In this document: positions 9,047 to 16,025 of the stretch, in pieces
Layout of the letters: each line of letters opens with the position of its first letter
How positions within the stretch are numbered: the stretch's first letter is position 1
DNA from: Demequina aestuarii
GTDB lineage: Bacteria; Actinomycetota; Actinomycetes; Actinomycetales; Demequinaceae
Length of the DNA stretch: 64,000 bases
Assembly (NCBI RefSeq): GCF_000975095.1
Contig: NZ_BBRD01000001.1
Location: forward strand, 52,714 to 116,713
Reading direction: 5' to 3'
Notes under the pieces: generated by a model
What the model saw: the letters and a program-made list of their open reading frames with translations, nothing else
What the model was told of the DNA's origin: nothing
The model's database searches: none
Translations under genes and position numbers: made by a program

Positions 9047-9704
9047 GTGTGTCCTCGTCGGCGGTCACGGTCTCAGGCGTGCTCGGATCCGTCCATGCGA
9101 TCGAGCCCATCACGGCCTCGCCGAGGTCCTGGAGGGCGAGGGAGATCTGCTCCGAGCCGTCGAACTGCGTCGCGGTGACCACGAGAGTGGCGATCACCAC
9201 GGTGCCGGGTCGCGGCACCCAGCTGTAGGTGACCTCCCGGCGGCTGGTGACGCGCTCCTCCTCCTCGCGAGGCGGGACGAGCACCAGCTCACGGAGCGCG
9301 GGACCGGCGGGCGTCGCGGTGACGGAGGCCTCTCCGCGGGTGGCTCCGGCGACGTGCAGGTCGTGAGCGCTGGCCACCTCGGCGTGGGCGGGCACCGTGC
9401 CGATGGTGAGGGACGCGCTTGCCGGCACCACCCACGGCTGGGCGACGGGAAGGATCACGTCGCGTGCCTGCGCGGCACGTGCCTCGGCCACCAGGGGAGA
9501 GATCGCCCGGCGCAGGGCGTCGCCTCGTGCTCGCCGAGAGTCGCGGGGGGCCTCGGCGACCAGCGTGCGCACCAGATCATCGATCGCGCGGTCCGCACCC
9601 TCGCCGGTGGGCAGCATCACCCAACCGGCGGGCAGGACCACCGTGTAGCCCATGTCTGGGCCGGGCCCGTCGTCCTCCGGCACCGGCGTGCCGTCCGGCG
9701 TCAC
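9033..9704 (-). CDS. T7SS-locus accessory protein, paralogue of 15351-15974
   Basis: 223 residues from a GTG that overlaps the stop of the upstream membrane gene (GTGA). A longer reading into that gene is open but unlikely. The body starts with YTVVLPAGW near residue 19, followed by an Arg/Asp-rich helical stretch, a run of short strands, and a C-terminal hydrophobic strand plus helix. The same order is seen in the 207-residue product at 15351-15974, which sits at the end of the rightward module, and the two appear paralogous. No signal peptide. A cytoplasmic substrate adaptor (EspG-like in role, not in sequence) is possible. No known family recognised. Confidence 0.7.
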   Translation of the reverse strand: MTPDGTPVPEDDGPGPDMGYTVVLPAGWVMLPTGEGADRAIDDLVRTLVAEAPRDSRRARGDALRRAISPLVAEARAAQARDVILPVAQPWVVPASASLTIGTVPAHAEVASAHDLHVAGATRGEASVTATPAGPALRELVLVPPREEEERVTSRREVTYSWVPRPGTVVIATLVVTATQFDGSEQISLALQDLGEAVMGSIAWTDPSTPETVTADEDTHATP

Positions 9705-10243
9705 CCGCTCGCCCTGGTCGGGCGACCGCGACCCTTCCCGGTGCGGGCGGCCTCGCTGCGCCAGGACTCCGGCACGAGGCGGAGCCACCCCGCGACCATG
9801 CGCAGCACGGCCGCTGCGAAGACGGCGAGGAAGAGCAGCCACGCTGCGACGGCAAGCCAGCCGAACACTCCCGTGAGGTATCGCTGGTCGAGGCCCAGCA
9901 TCACAGTCTGGATCGTCACACCCATGAAAGCCGAGAAGACGATCTCGGAGCGGTTGAGGCCCATCGCCTTCTTCAAGGGGAGCGTGAACGACACGATGAG
10001 TGCGGCGGCGATCAGCACGGCAGGCACCACCATCGTGGGACTCAACAGCGGGAAGCCGGGGAACTCATCGTTGGGTTCCTCAAGGCCGTCAACTGCGGTG
10101 CCGGTCGCGATTCCCACGACCATCGCGATGGAGACCAGTCCGAAGCCCAGCGCTGCGATCCAGGCGAACGCGATGAACACCAGGGTGTAGGCGCGCTCCT
10201 CGGGATCCTTCCACCGGGATCGCTGCGGCAGGCCGATTCTCAC
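9701..10243 (-). CDS. Membrane protein of the leftward T7SS module
   Basis: 180 residues with four hydrophobic segments at about 18-48, 68-90, 100-118 and 124-150. A negatively charged loop (residues 52-63) follows the first segment. The C-terminal 30 residues are strongly basic. No family recognised. It overlaps the preceding effector gene by 4 bases at its start and the accessory gene by 4 bases at its end, so it is made together with them. A membrane protein directly behind a presumed T7SS effector is a candidate immunity protein or an export-complex part. The sequence alone does not decide between these. Confidence 0.75.
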   Translation of the reverse strand: MRIGLPQRSRWKDPEERAYTLVFIAFAWIAALGFGLVSIAMVVGIATGTAVDGLEEPNDEFPGFPLLSPTMVVPAVLIAAALIVSFTLPLKKAMGLNRSEIVFSAFMGVTIQTVMLGLDQRYLTGVFGWLAVAAWLLFLAVFAAAVLRMVAGWLRLVPESWRSEAARTGKGRGRPTRASG

Positions 10244-11532
10244 TGTGAGGCCCCGATCGACATGGTGGTGGATGCGTGCACGTTGTCGCGCACCTCGCTC
10301 ACCGTACGCAGTCCCTCCGCGACAGGCTCCAGGCCGAGTGAGTCGAACAGGCCTGCAGGCAGGTCAGCATACGCAGCGGCCGAATCTGTGGTGCGGGCCG
10401 CTCCCTGGATCATTGCGGTGATGCGCGCGCTGCGAATGGCCGCCATGCCGTGGCCGATGAAGAAATCGTCGAGAGGTCCGGCGCCGACCTTCGCCTGCGT
10501 GAAGATCCGATGCGCGTGAGCGTTCGCGACGCCTCGGAACTTGCGGCCGTTCGTGAGCATCTGGGTGATCTTCTGCGGCACGGTACGGGTGGGGATCGAC
10601 AGGCGATTGAAGGACCCGGTCACCTGACGTATCGGGCTGCGCGCGCCTCCTTGGGCGGACAGCCGTGCGACGCGCAGGCCCTTGAGGCCCGTCACGGTCT
10701 GGGACACGACGCGGCCGGCGACAGCGCCCACGCCCGCGGTGACGAGCAGGAGTGCGTCGAGGCCGAACTCAGCCCAGGAGATCTCGCCGCTGGCCGCCAG
10801 CAGGCCCGAAAGGCCCACGGTCAACGCCGCCGACAGCAGCGTTAACGGTGCCAGCACGGGGAAGACGAACGTGAGGAACGTCAGCCCGGTCGTGATCCAC
10901 GACAGCGCGGTCTTGAGCGACTTCAGGAACTCCGCGTTCTCGGAGACCCAGCCCTTGACGTTGTCCCACCACGAGTCGTTGAGCCCGTCGCTGTCCACGG
11001 CCTCGTCGATCGCGTCCTTGGCTGTGCGGGCCGCGGTGTCCTGACGGGCATGCGCCTCCTCGACGTCACGCGCCGCGGACTGCATGATGGCGTGCGCCTC
11101 GTCACGCTGCCCCTCCCAGTGGCGCTGGCGCGCATGCGCCTCGTCCGCCTGGGTCGGATCGGTGGCCACCAGCCGCTCGGTGCGATAGTGCGCCACCCAC
11201 CGTTCGGCCTCGGCGAGGTCCTGGGCGGCGACGCCGTGACGCGAGATCGCCGCATCGGCCTCCGTCTTCACGGCGTCGAGCTCGCCCGCGTAGGTGGTGA
11301 GCGCCGAGCCCGCCACCCGGTATCGCTCGTGCAACTTGTCGAGCCGGTCCGCGGTGTCGCCTGCCTGCGCGGCGAGCGCGGCGACCGCGTCGCTGGCTGC
11401 GATGGAGGCGTCCCCCGCGAGGGCGCGCAGCTGGCTGGCGGCCTCCCTGACCGCATCGGCCACATCGGTGTAGGACGAGGCGGTGCGCTGCACGGTGGGG
11501 ACGTCGCCGGGCACCGGCGCGAGTGCGCTCAT
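10240..11532 (-). CDS. Presumed T7SS effector with uncharacterised C-terminus
   Basis: 430 residues from an ATG in a 4-base ATGA overlap with the small ESX-like gene. Residues 1-190 are almost all alpha-helical, Ala/Glu/Arg-rich and coiled-coil-like, as in LXG/ESX-type secretion domains. A WWDNVKGW element lies near 197. A hydrophobic stretch spans about 222-300. The last 130 residues are polar with conserved-looking Arg, His and Gly (for example GHGMAA near 357) but match no toxin family I know. The N-terminal half has the same build as the lipase-like protein at 12390-14117, including a P-G-D start and the R-Y...T-Y heptad-rich helices. Export by the nearby ATPase and a toxic C-terminal domain are inferred. 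Confidence 0.75.
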   Translation of the reverse strand: MSALAPVPGDVPTVQRTASSYTDVADAVREAASQLRALAGDASIAASDAVAALAAQAGDTADRLDKLHERYRVAGSALTTYAGELDAVKTEADAAISRHGVAAQDLAEAERWVAHYRTERLVATDPTQADEAHARQRHWEGQRDEAHAIMQSAARDVEEAHARQDTAARTAKDAIDEAVDSDGLNDSWWDNVKGWVSENAEFLKSLKTALSWITTGLTFLTFVFPVLAPLTLLSAALTVGLSGLLAASGEISWAEFGLDALLLVTAGVGAVAGRVVSQTVTGLKGLRVARLSAQGGARSPIRQVTGSFNRLSIPTRTVPQKITQMLTNGRKFRGVANAHAHRIFTQAKVGAGPLDDFFIGHGMAAIRSARITAMIQGAARTTDSAAAYADLPAGLFDSLGLEPVAEGLRTVSEVRDNVHASTTMSIGASQ

Positions 11533-11825
11533 GACCCGTCCTCGGCGAGAGCGCTCGCGAGCTCGTAGTCCACGTCGTCGAACGACTGCGCGATGCCCGT
11601 CGCGGCGTCGCGCAGCACAGTGATCTGCTCGGCGAGCTCCTGGCGCCGGTCGTCCCATGCGTCCGAGAAGCGCCGCAGGCTGTCGCCCAGCGCGGCATGC
11701 CCGACGGCATCGGCCACGGCGTGGCTGCGGTCGCCGGCACCGGTCAACTCGCGATGCACCGTCGTCAGATCCGTCGCGACATCCCGCACTGCTGCGGTGT
11801 CGACGCGGAGAGTTCCCCCTGCCAT
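11529..11825 (-). CDS. Small ESX-like protein (WD-x-RR type)
   Basis: 98 residues, predicted as two helices joined by a turn at F-S-D-A-W-D-D-R-R (about 53-61). Size and helix-turn-helix shape are those of WXG100 proteins, but the turn carries W-D-x-R-R in place of W-x-G. It ends in a D-V-D-Y-E-L tail, close to the Y-x-x-x-[DE] type export signals. The 96-residue product of 15064-15354 has the same turn (GWDSRR) and tail, so they are paralogues. First gene of the leftward module, overlapping the effector start by 4 bases. It probably forms a heterodimer with the effector N-terminus or with the WXG100 protein at 12015-12311. Confidence 0.8.
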   Translation of the reverse strand: MAGGTLRVDTAAVRDVATDLTTVHRELTGAGDRSHAVADAVGHAALGDSLRRFSDAWDDRRQELAEQITVLRDAATGIAQSFDDVDYELASALAEDGS

Positions 11826-12014
11826 GCCCCCCCTTCCCGTGAGTTCGCCAGGCCCATGCTAATGACTCGGCGAGTCGCAGGTCGAGACACAGGACGAGAG
11901 TGACGAAGTCGACTCGCCCCTCGTTGCGGGCCGGTCGGCGCCCTGCTTGGATGTGGAGCGAGGCGGGAGGTCCGCCGACGACGATGGCCTGACACAGAAT
12001 GAAGGAGCACTCGC
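11826..12014. promoter_or_regulatory. Divergent promoter region of the two T7SS effector modules
   Basis: 189 bases between the start of the leftward ESX-like gene and the start of the rightward WXG100 gene. Both modules must start from here unless read through from outside. It ends with a good ribosome site for the rightward gene (GAAGGAG, 8 bases before the GTG). I could not assign -35/-10 boxes with confidence and see no clear operator repeat. Confidence 0.4.
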
Positions 12015-12311
12015 GTGGCGAATCTCAACGTGACCTACGAGCAGATGACGGCGGCTTCGGACAAGCTCCGTGCCGGACAGGCGGAGATCGAGCAGAACCT
12101 GCAGAACCTGCGGTCGCTGGTCTCCCAGCTCGTGGCCGACGGCTTCACGACCTCGAGCGCCTCGGGTGCGTTCGATGCGGCGTACTCGGAGTTCAACTCC
12201 GGTGCCACGCAGACCATCCAGGGCATCGACGGCATGGCGCAGTTCCTGCAGACCGCCGCCCAGGTGCTCCAGCAGACCGACGAGGAGCTCGCCAAGCAGC
12301 TCGGTCGCTGA
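12015..12311 (+). CDS. WXG100-family T7SS substrate
   Basis: 98 residues, the standard WXG100 length. The start is a GTG 8 bases after GAAGGAG. Two amphipathic helices flank a turn near residues 43-55, where a GFTTSSASGAF segment replaces the textbook W-x-G, as in many actinobacterial members. The C-terminus ends in a charged helix (TDEELAKQ). Such proteins are exported as helical-hairpin dimers by EssC/EccC ATPases, both as substrates and as activators of the motor. It stands at the head of the rightward module, 78 bases before the lipase-like effector gene. Family assignment rests on size, helix pattern and the M-A-N-L-N-V-T-Y-E-Q-M start. Confidence 0.9.
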   Translation: MANLNVTYEQMTAASDKLRAGQAEIEQNLQNLRSLVSQLVADGFTTSSASGAFDAAYSEFNSGATQTIQGIDGMAQFLQTAAQVLQQTDEELAKQLGR

Positions 12312-12389
12312 TCGGCGTTCGTGCGGGGAGCGGTGACGGCGGCGTGATCGCCGCTGCCACCTCTTGCCCGCGGAGCTGAGGGAGCACTC

Positions 12390-14117
12390 ATGACGGCAGT
12401 GGACACGCTGCCCGGTGACCCGGTCGCGCTGCGATCCGAGGTGACGACCCTCGAGGCGGATGTCGCCGCCATCGATGAGGCCATCGCGCTGCTGTACGAC
12501 ACCAACGTGCAGCTCACCGGGCGTGCGGCGGATGAGCTCTACGCGCGCAGCCTGGATGCTGCCGTGCAGATCGAGAGCGCGCGCGACCGCTACGAGGGCA
12601 CGGCTGTGGCCCTGCGCACGTACGTGGTCGAGATGGAGGCCGCGCACCGGGAGGCCGATGCGGCGCTCGACGAGGCACCCGCCGCGCTTGCGGAGCGCGA
12701 CTCCGCTCAGGAGGCGGTGACTCGGCTGTCACAGCTCGTTGCCGGAGCCGCCAGCGACGGCGCACCGACGGCCGCGGTGGATGCCTACGAGGAGCAGCTC
12801 TACACGGCGCGCCGCCGGCTGGACCGCGCCGAGGGGGCGCTCGCGGAGGTGGAAGGGCGGTGGCGTACCGCACGCGACCGGCAGCAGGCCGCTGCGGCCG
12901 TGGCCGTCGCGCAGATTCGTGACGCCACCGAGGGCACCGACACGTCCCTGCTCGACGACATCGGCGCGTTCTTCTCCTGGGTGGGCCAGGGCCTCGCGGA
13001 CTTCGGACGCTGGCTGGGCGACGCGCTGGCGGCCATCGGCGAGTTCCTCGCCCAGTACGCCGGCCTCCTGATCGTGTTCCTCGCCGTGCTGGCCGCGGTC
13101 GCCCTGGCGGCGATCGTCTTCCCCGTCATCGCGCTCGTGGGCATCTTCACCGTCGCCGTGATCGCCTTCGCGGCGATCGCCGGCACGCTGCTGCTGGTGT
13201 CGAGCATCACCGACTCGTCAGGCATGCATCGGGGCGACGACTATCCGCTCGAGATGCGATCCCCGAACCCGGACCAAGACACTCTGCCGCCGGTCGGCCC
13301 TTCCTACGCCGCGCTGCTGGAGGACCTGGCATGGGTGGATGCCGCGACGGCGCGTCGTCCCGTGTACGACGCCGACGGTCGCTTCATTGACTGGGAACGT
13401 CGGGATGAGGCCGCCACGATGATCAAAGTGGTGGCATTGCGCGACGAGGACACCGGCGCCATCGTCGGGTGGCGCGTCCAGATCCCGTCGACCCAGGAGT
13501 GGGGCATGACGGGCTCCGCGCTGAACGACCTTCCGACCAATGTGCTCCACGCTCTGGCGCCCGGCCAGGACACGGCCATGGAGCAGGCGGTGTGGGATGC
13601 CATGGAGCGGGCGGGAGCGCTCGACTCGGACGCTCCCGTGATGCTCGCGGGGTGGTCGCAGGGCGGGATGACGTCCGGCGAGATTGCGATCGACCCCAGG
13701 CTCGCGGACCGCGAGGTGTCCGTGGTCGCGGGCGGCAGCCCCATGGATCAGTACCGCAACGAGTTGACGGGACAGGGCGCGCGGACCACCGTCTTCACCC
13801 ATCCCGACCTGGTGTCAGGGCTCGAGGGCGTGCGGCTGACGCCGGCCGACGTGCTCGCTCCGCACCCGGAGTTCGTGCAGCACTTCGAGGGCACCCTCGC
13901 TCACGATGCGATGTCGTACTCTCAGCAGGCCGCGCGTCTGCAGCCCGAGCTGCGACCGGGGGACGAGGTGTTCTTCGCGGACTTCGGCGAGGGCGTGGCG
14001 GAAGAAGTGCACGTATTCGAGTACACCCGGACAGACCCGGCTCCGGCCATGGCGCCGCACCCCACGCCGTCGCCCGGACCGGCACCCACGCCCCCGGTCG
14101 ATGCGGGCGGCAGGTGA
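12390..14117 (+). CDS. Presumed T7SS effector with C-terminal lipase-like alpha/beta-hydrolase
   Basis: 575 residues. Residues 1-195 are helical and coiled-coil-like, matching the build of the leftward effector. About 225-275 is a long hydrophobic stretch (two helices). From about 300 an alpha/beta-hydrolase follows: nucleophile elbow AGWSQGGM with S423, like the G-Y-S-Q-G of cutinases and PE-PPE lipases; probable acid D473 in THPDLVSG; probable base H505 in AHDAMSY. The tail is Pro-rich. This architecture suggests a secreted esterase/phospholipase delivered by T7SS. The two lipoprotein genes immediately after it are candidate immunity genes. The hydrolase call is firm on the elbow motif; substrate and toxicity are inferred. 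Confidence 0.85.
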   Translation: MTAVDTLPGDPVALRSEVTTLEADVAAIDEAIALLYDTNVQLTGRAADELYARSLDAAVQIESARDRYEGTAVALRTYVVEMEAAHREADAALDEAPAALAERDSAQEAVTRLSQLVAGAASDGAPTAAVDAYEEQLYTARRRLDRAEGALAEVEGRWRTARDRQQAAAAVAVAQIRDATEGTDTSLLDDIGAFFSWVGQGLADFGRWLGDALAAIGEFLAQYAGLLIVFLAVLAAVALAAIVFPVIALVGIFTVAVIAFAAIAGTLLLVSSITDSSGMHRGDDYPLEMRSPNPDQDTLPPVGPSYAALLEDLAWVDAATARRPVYDADGRFIDWERRDEAATMIKVVALRDEDTGAIVGWRVQIPSTQEWGMTGSALNDLPTNVLHALAPGQDTAMEQAVWDAMERAGALDSDAPVMLAGWSQGGMTSGEIAIDPRLADREVSVVAGGSPMDQYRNELTGQGARTTVFTHPDLVSGLEGVRLTPADVLAPHPEFVQHFEGTLAHDAMSYSQQAARLQPELRPGDEVFFADFGEGVAEEVHVFEYTRTDPAPAMAPHPTPSPGPAPTPPVDAGGR

Positions 14118-14121
14118 GACC

Positions 14122-14601
14122 GTGAGTGCGACCGGGCGGACCCGTGCGCGAGGCGTGTGGGCGAGAGGAGTGGTGACGATGGCGATCGTGGCGTCAGTGT
14201 TGGGCGGATGCGCCTCGGGGGACGAGGAGGCACGGAGGGCTGATGAGGCGATCGGGGATCTCGAGCACGTCAGCGAGTCCGCGACCATCGTGCGCCGTCC
14301 AGGCGTGCCGACCAACCGGCAGTTCACCACTCATCTCACGTTCGTCGACGGGGTGTCGCAGTCCGAGCAGGAGGAGACCATCGACGAGGTGCTGGCGATC
14401 GCGCGCGAGGAGATCGCTCCGGCGGCGAACGCGGGCTTCATCTTGCAGGTCTCCGGCGGCAGCACGGTGATCGACATGGAAGCGGTGGTCGCCTCCCTGG
14501 GCGATATCGGCACACAGCGGCCGTCGAATCTCGAGGTGGGGTCGCTGTCGCTGACGGCGGACGCGCTGCGCGCCTACGAGTCGGTAGAACGAGAGGACTG
14601 A
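14122..14601 (+). CDS. Lipoprotein, first of a tandem pair; candidate immunity protein
   Basis: 159 residues from a GTG 5 bases after the effector stop. A basic start, one hydrophobic segment and a lipobox VLGGC (Cys at about 29) mark an exported lipoprotein. The mature part has RRPGVPTNRQF, a helix of E/D-rich residues and LSLTADALRAYES near the end. The next gene shares all of these, so the pair is a tandem duplication. No known family is recognised. Position right behind a lipase-like T7SS effector recalls the staphylococcal TslA lipase and its TilA lipoprotein immunity proteins; the analogy is by arrangement, not by sequence match. Confidence 0.8.
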   Translation: MSATGRTRARGVWARGVVTMAIVASVLGGCASGDEEARRADEAIGDLEHVSESATIVRRPGVPTNRQFTTHLTFVDGVSQSEQEETIDEVLAIAREEIAPAANAGFILQVSGGSTVIDMEAVVASLGDIGTQRPSNLEVGSLSLTADALRAYESVERED

Positions 14602-14602
14602 G

Positions 14603-15067
14603 ATGTCGCAGAGAAGACGAAAGTGGACAGGAGGTGTGGTGATCATGGCGATCGTGACGTCCGTGCTCGGAGGCTGCGCATCAGGCGACGACGAGGCGCA
14701 GCGGGCCGACGAGGCCATCATGACGCTGCCGCATGTCGCCGAGTCGGTGACGGACGTCAGCCGACCCGGCTTGCCCACGAACCAGCAGTTCTGGACAGAT
14801 GTGACGTTCGTCGACGGCCTCGGCGCCGACGAGCAGACGCAGGCTCTCGACTCCATTCTGGTCATCGCTCGGGACGAGCTTGGCGACTCCGCCAATGCCG
14901 GCTACGTCCTCCATGTGGTGGGTGGCGCGCGCACCATCGACATGGAGGCGGCGGTTCCCGCCCTCGGAGAGGTTGGAGCGCAGGCACCGGTGGATCTCGG
15001 CTCCGGATCGTTGTCGCTGACCGCGGACGCGCTGCGCGCCTACGAGTCCCCGGAGGCGGAGCAGTGA
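14603..15067 (+). CDS. Lipoprotein, second of a tandem pair; candidate immunity protein
   Basis: 154 residues; its ATG follows the preceding stop by one base. Lipobox VLGGC (Cys near 26), then a mature domain aligned over its full length with the preceding product: R-A-D-E-A-I, S-R-P-G-L-P-T-N-Q-Q-F, F-V-D-G, the T-I-D-M-E-A block and L-S-L-T-A-D-A-L-R-A-Y-E-S are conserved, while the rest has diverged. Fast divergence after duplication is typical of immunity genes. The stop overlaps the next gene by 4 bases (GTGA). Likely anchored to the outer face of the membrane. Function inferred from context only. Confidence 0.8.
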   Translation: MSQRRRKWTGGVVIMAIVTSVLGGCASGDDEAQRADEAIMTLPHVAESVTDVSRPGLPTNQQFWTDVTFVDGLGADEQTQALDSILVIARDELGDSANAGYVLHVVGGARTIDMEAAVPALGEVGAQAPVDLGSGSLSLTADALRAYESPEAEQ

Positions 15068-15354
15068 CGGCGGACCTGCGCCTCGACGACGGCTACCTCG
15101 AGCAGCTGAGGTCGAGCTATGCGCAGGCGCACGACGTGTTCTCAGCAGCGGCCCGTGACACGGGCGGCATCGCGAGCGTCGTCGGCGAGCCGGCGCTCGA
15201 GAGCCGGGTGCGCGACTTCTACTCGGGCTGGGATTCTCGCCGCACCGAGCTCATCGACGCCCTCGACGCGCTCGCACAGTCCGTGGTCACCGTCGCGGAG
15301 TCGTTCGAACAGGTCGACGCGGACCTCGCGGGCTCCGCGTCCAACATGCCGTGA
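15064..15354 (+). CDS. Small ESX-like protein (WD-x-RR type), paralogue of 11529-11825
   Basis: 96 residues from a GTG overlapping the lipoprotein stop. Two helices are joined by a turn at FYSGWDSRR (about 53-61), matching the FSDAWDDRR of the leftward paralogue, and both end with a similar S-F-x-x-V-D-x-[DY]-L tail. Size and fold are those of WXG100 partners. It lies near the end of the rightward module, whereas its paralogue opens the leftward module. A 4-base GTGA overlap couples it to the accessory gene that follows. Confidence 0.8.
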   Translation: MTADLRLDDGYLEQLRSSYAQAHDVFSAAARDTGGIASVVGEPALESRVRDFYSGWDSRRTELIDALDALAQSVVTVAESFEQVDADLAGSASNMP

Positions 15355-15974
15355 CCCCTGCCCCTGCCTTCGAGCTTGCTCTCCCGGGGACGTGGACGCG
15401 ATTCGGGTCCGATGACCCTGCGGAGGTGGCGCGCCAGGTGCACGGATACGTGCTGCGGCGATTCGGCCACCGCGACCAGGACGCGAGCGCGCGCGCCGCG
15501 GTGCGGCGACGGCTCCGCGAGGTGGTCGACACCGCTGTCGCGCAGCGCGCCCGGGCGGTGTTCGTGGCGGACGAGCTGGCTCCGGGGGTCGAGGTGCCGG
15601 CCACGATCACCGTCTTCGAGCCGGAGGACATGCAGATCCCGGCGACGGCGATCGCTGCGGGCGACGATCCGCTGACACTGCTGCGCGACGGGCTGCTGGC
15701 CGCGTGGGCGGGCGGCAACGACGCGGCGGTGGTCGAGGTGCCGGCAGCCGGAGCGACGGCGCTGCGGGTGGTCACGATCGACGAGCAGCTCCTCCACCCC
15801 GAGGATCCTGCGACCCGCGTGCGGCACCTGCGCGCCGACTACTGGCTCCCGTACCCCGGCACCACCAGGGTCGCGCTGGTGTCCTGCTTCACGCCACTGG
15901 GCGACGTCGCTCACACGATGGTGCGATTCTTCGACGCGATCCTGTTCCGGGCGCGTGTGCTCGAGGCGCGCTGA
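15351..15974 (+). CDS. T7SS-locus accessory protein, paralogue of 9033-9704
   Basis: 207 residues from a GTG in the stop codon overlap of the ESX-like gene. Starts with FELALPGTWTRF near residue 7, then an Arg-rich helical part, strands around VPATITVFEPED, and ends with RVALVSCFTPLGD plus an amphipathic helix. The same order is seen in the 223-residue product of the leftward module. No signal peptide or membrane segment. Presumed cytoplasmic helper of T7SS substrates. No recognised family; a Mog1/PsbP-like fold is a guess from the L-P-x-x-W start and strand-helix end. Confidence 0.75.
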   Translation: MTPAPAFELALPGTWTRFGSDDPAEVARQVHGYVLRRFGHRDQDASARAAVRRRLREVVDTAVAQRARAVFVADELAPGVEVPATITVFEPEDMQIPATAIAAGDDPLTLLRDGLLAAWAGGNDAAVVEVPAAGATALRVVTIDEQLLHPEDPATRVRHLRADYWLPYPGTTRVALVSCFTPLGDVAHTMVRFFDAILFRARVLEAR

Positions 15975-16025
15975 TGCTGCCCCGCGCATCGGCCGCTCGC
16001 CGTCGCCGTCCCGTAAGTTGGTGAC

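Noticed and set aside
15975-16025. Glycine riboswitch before gcvT
   Set aside because: The spacer is only 51 bases and has no tandem aptamer core.
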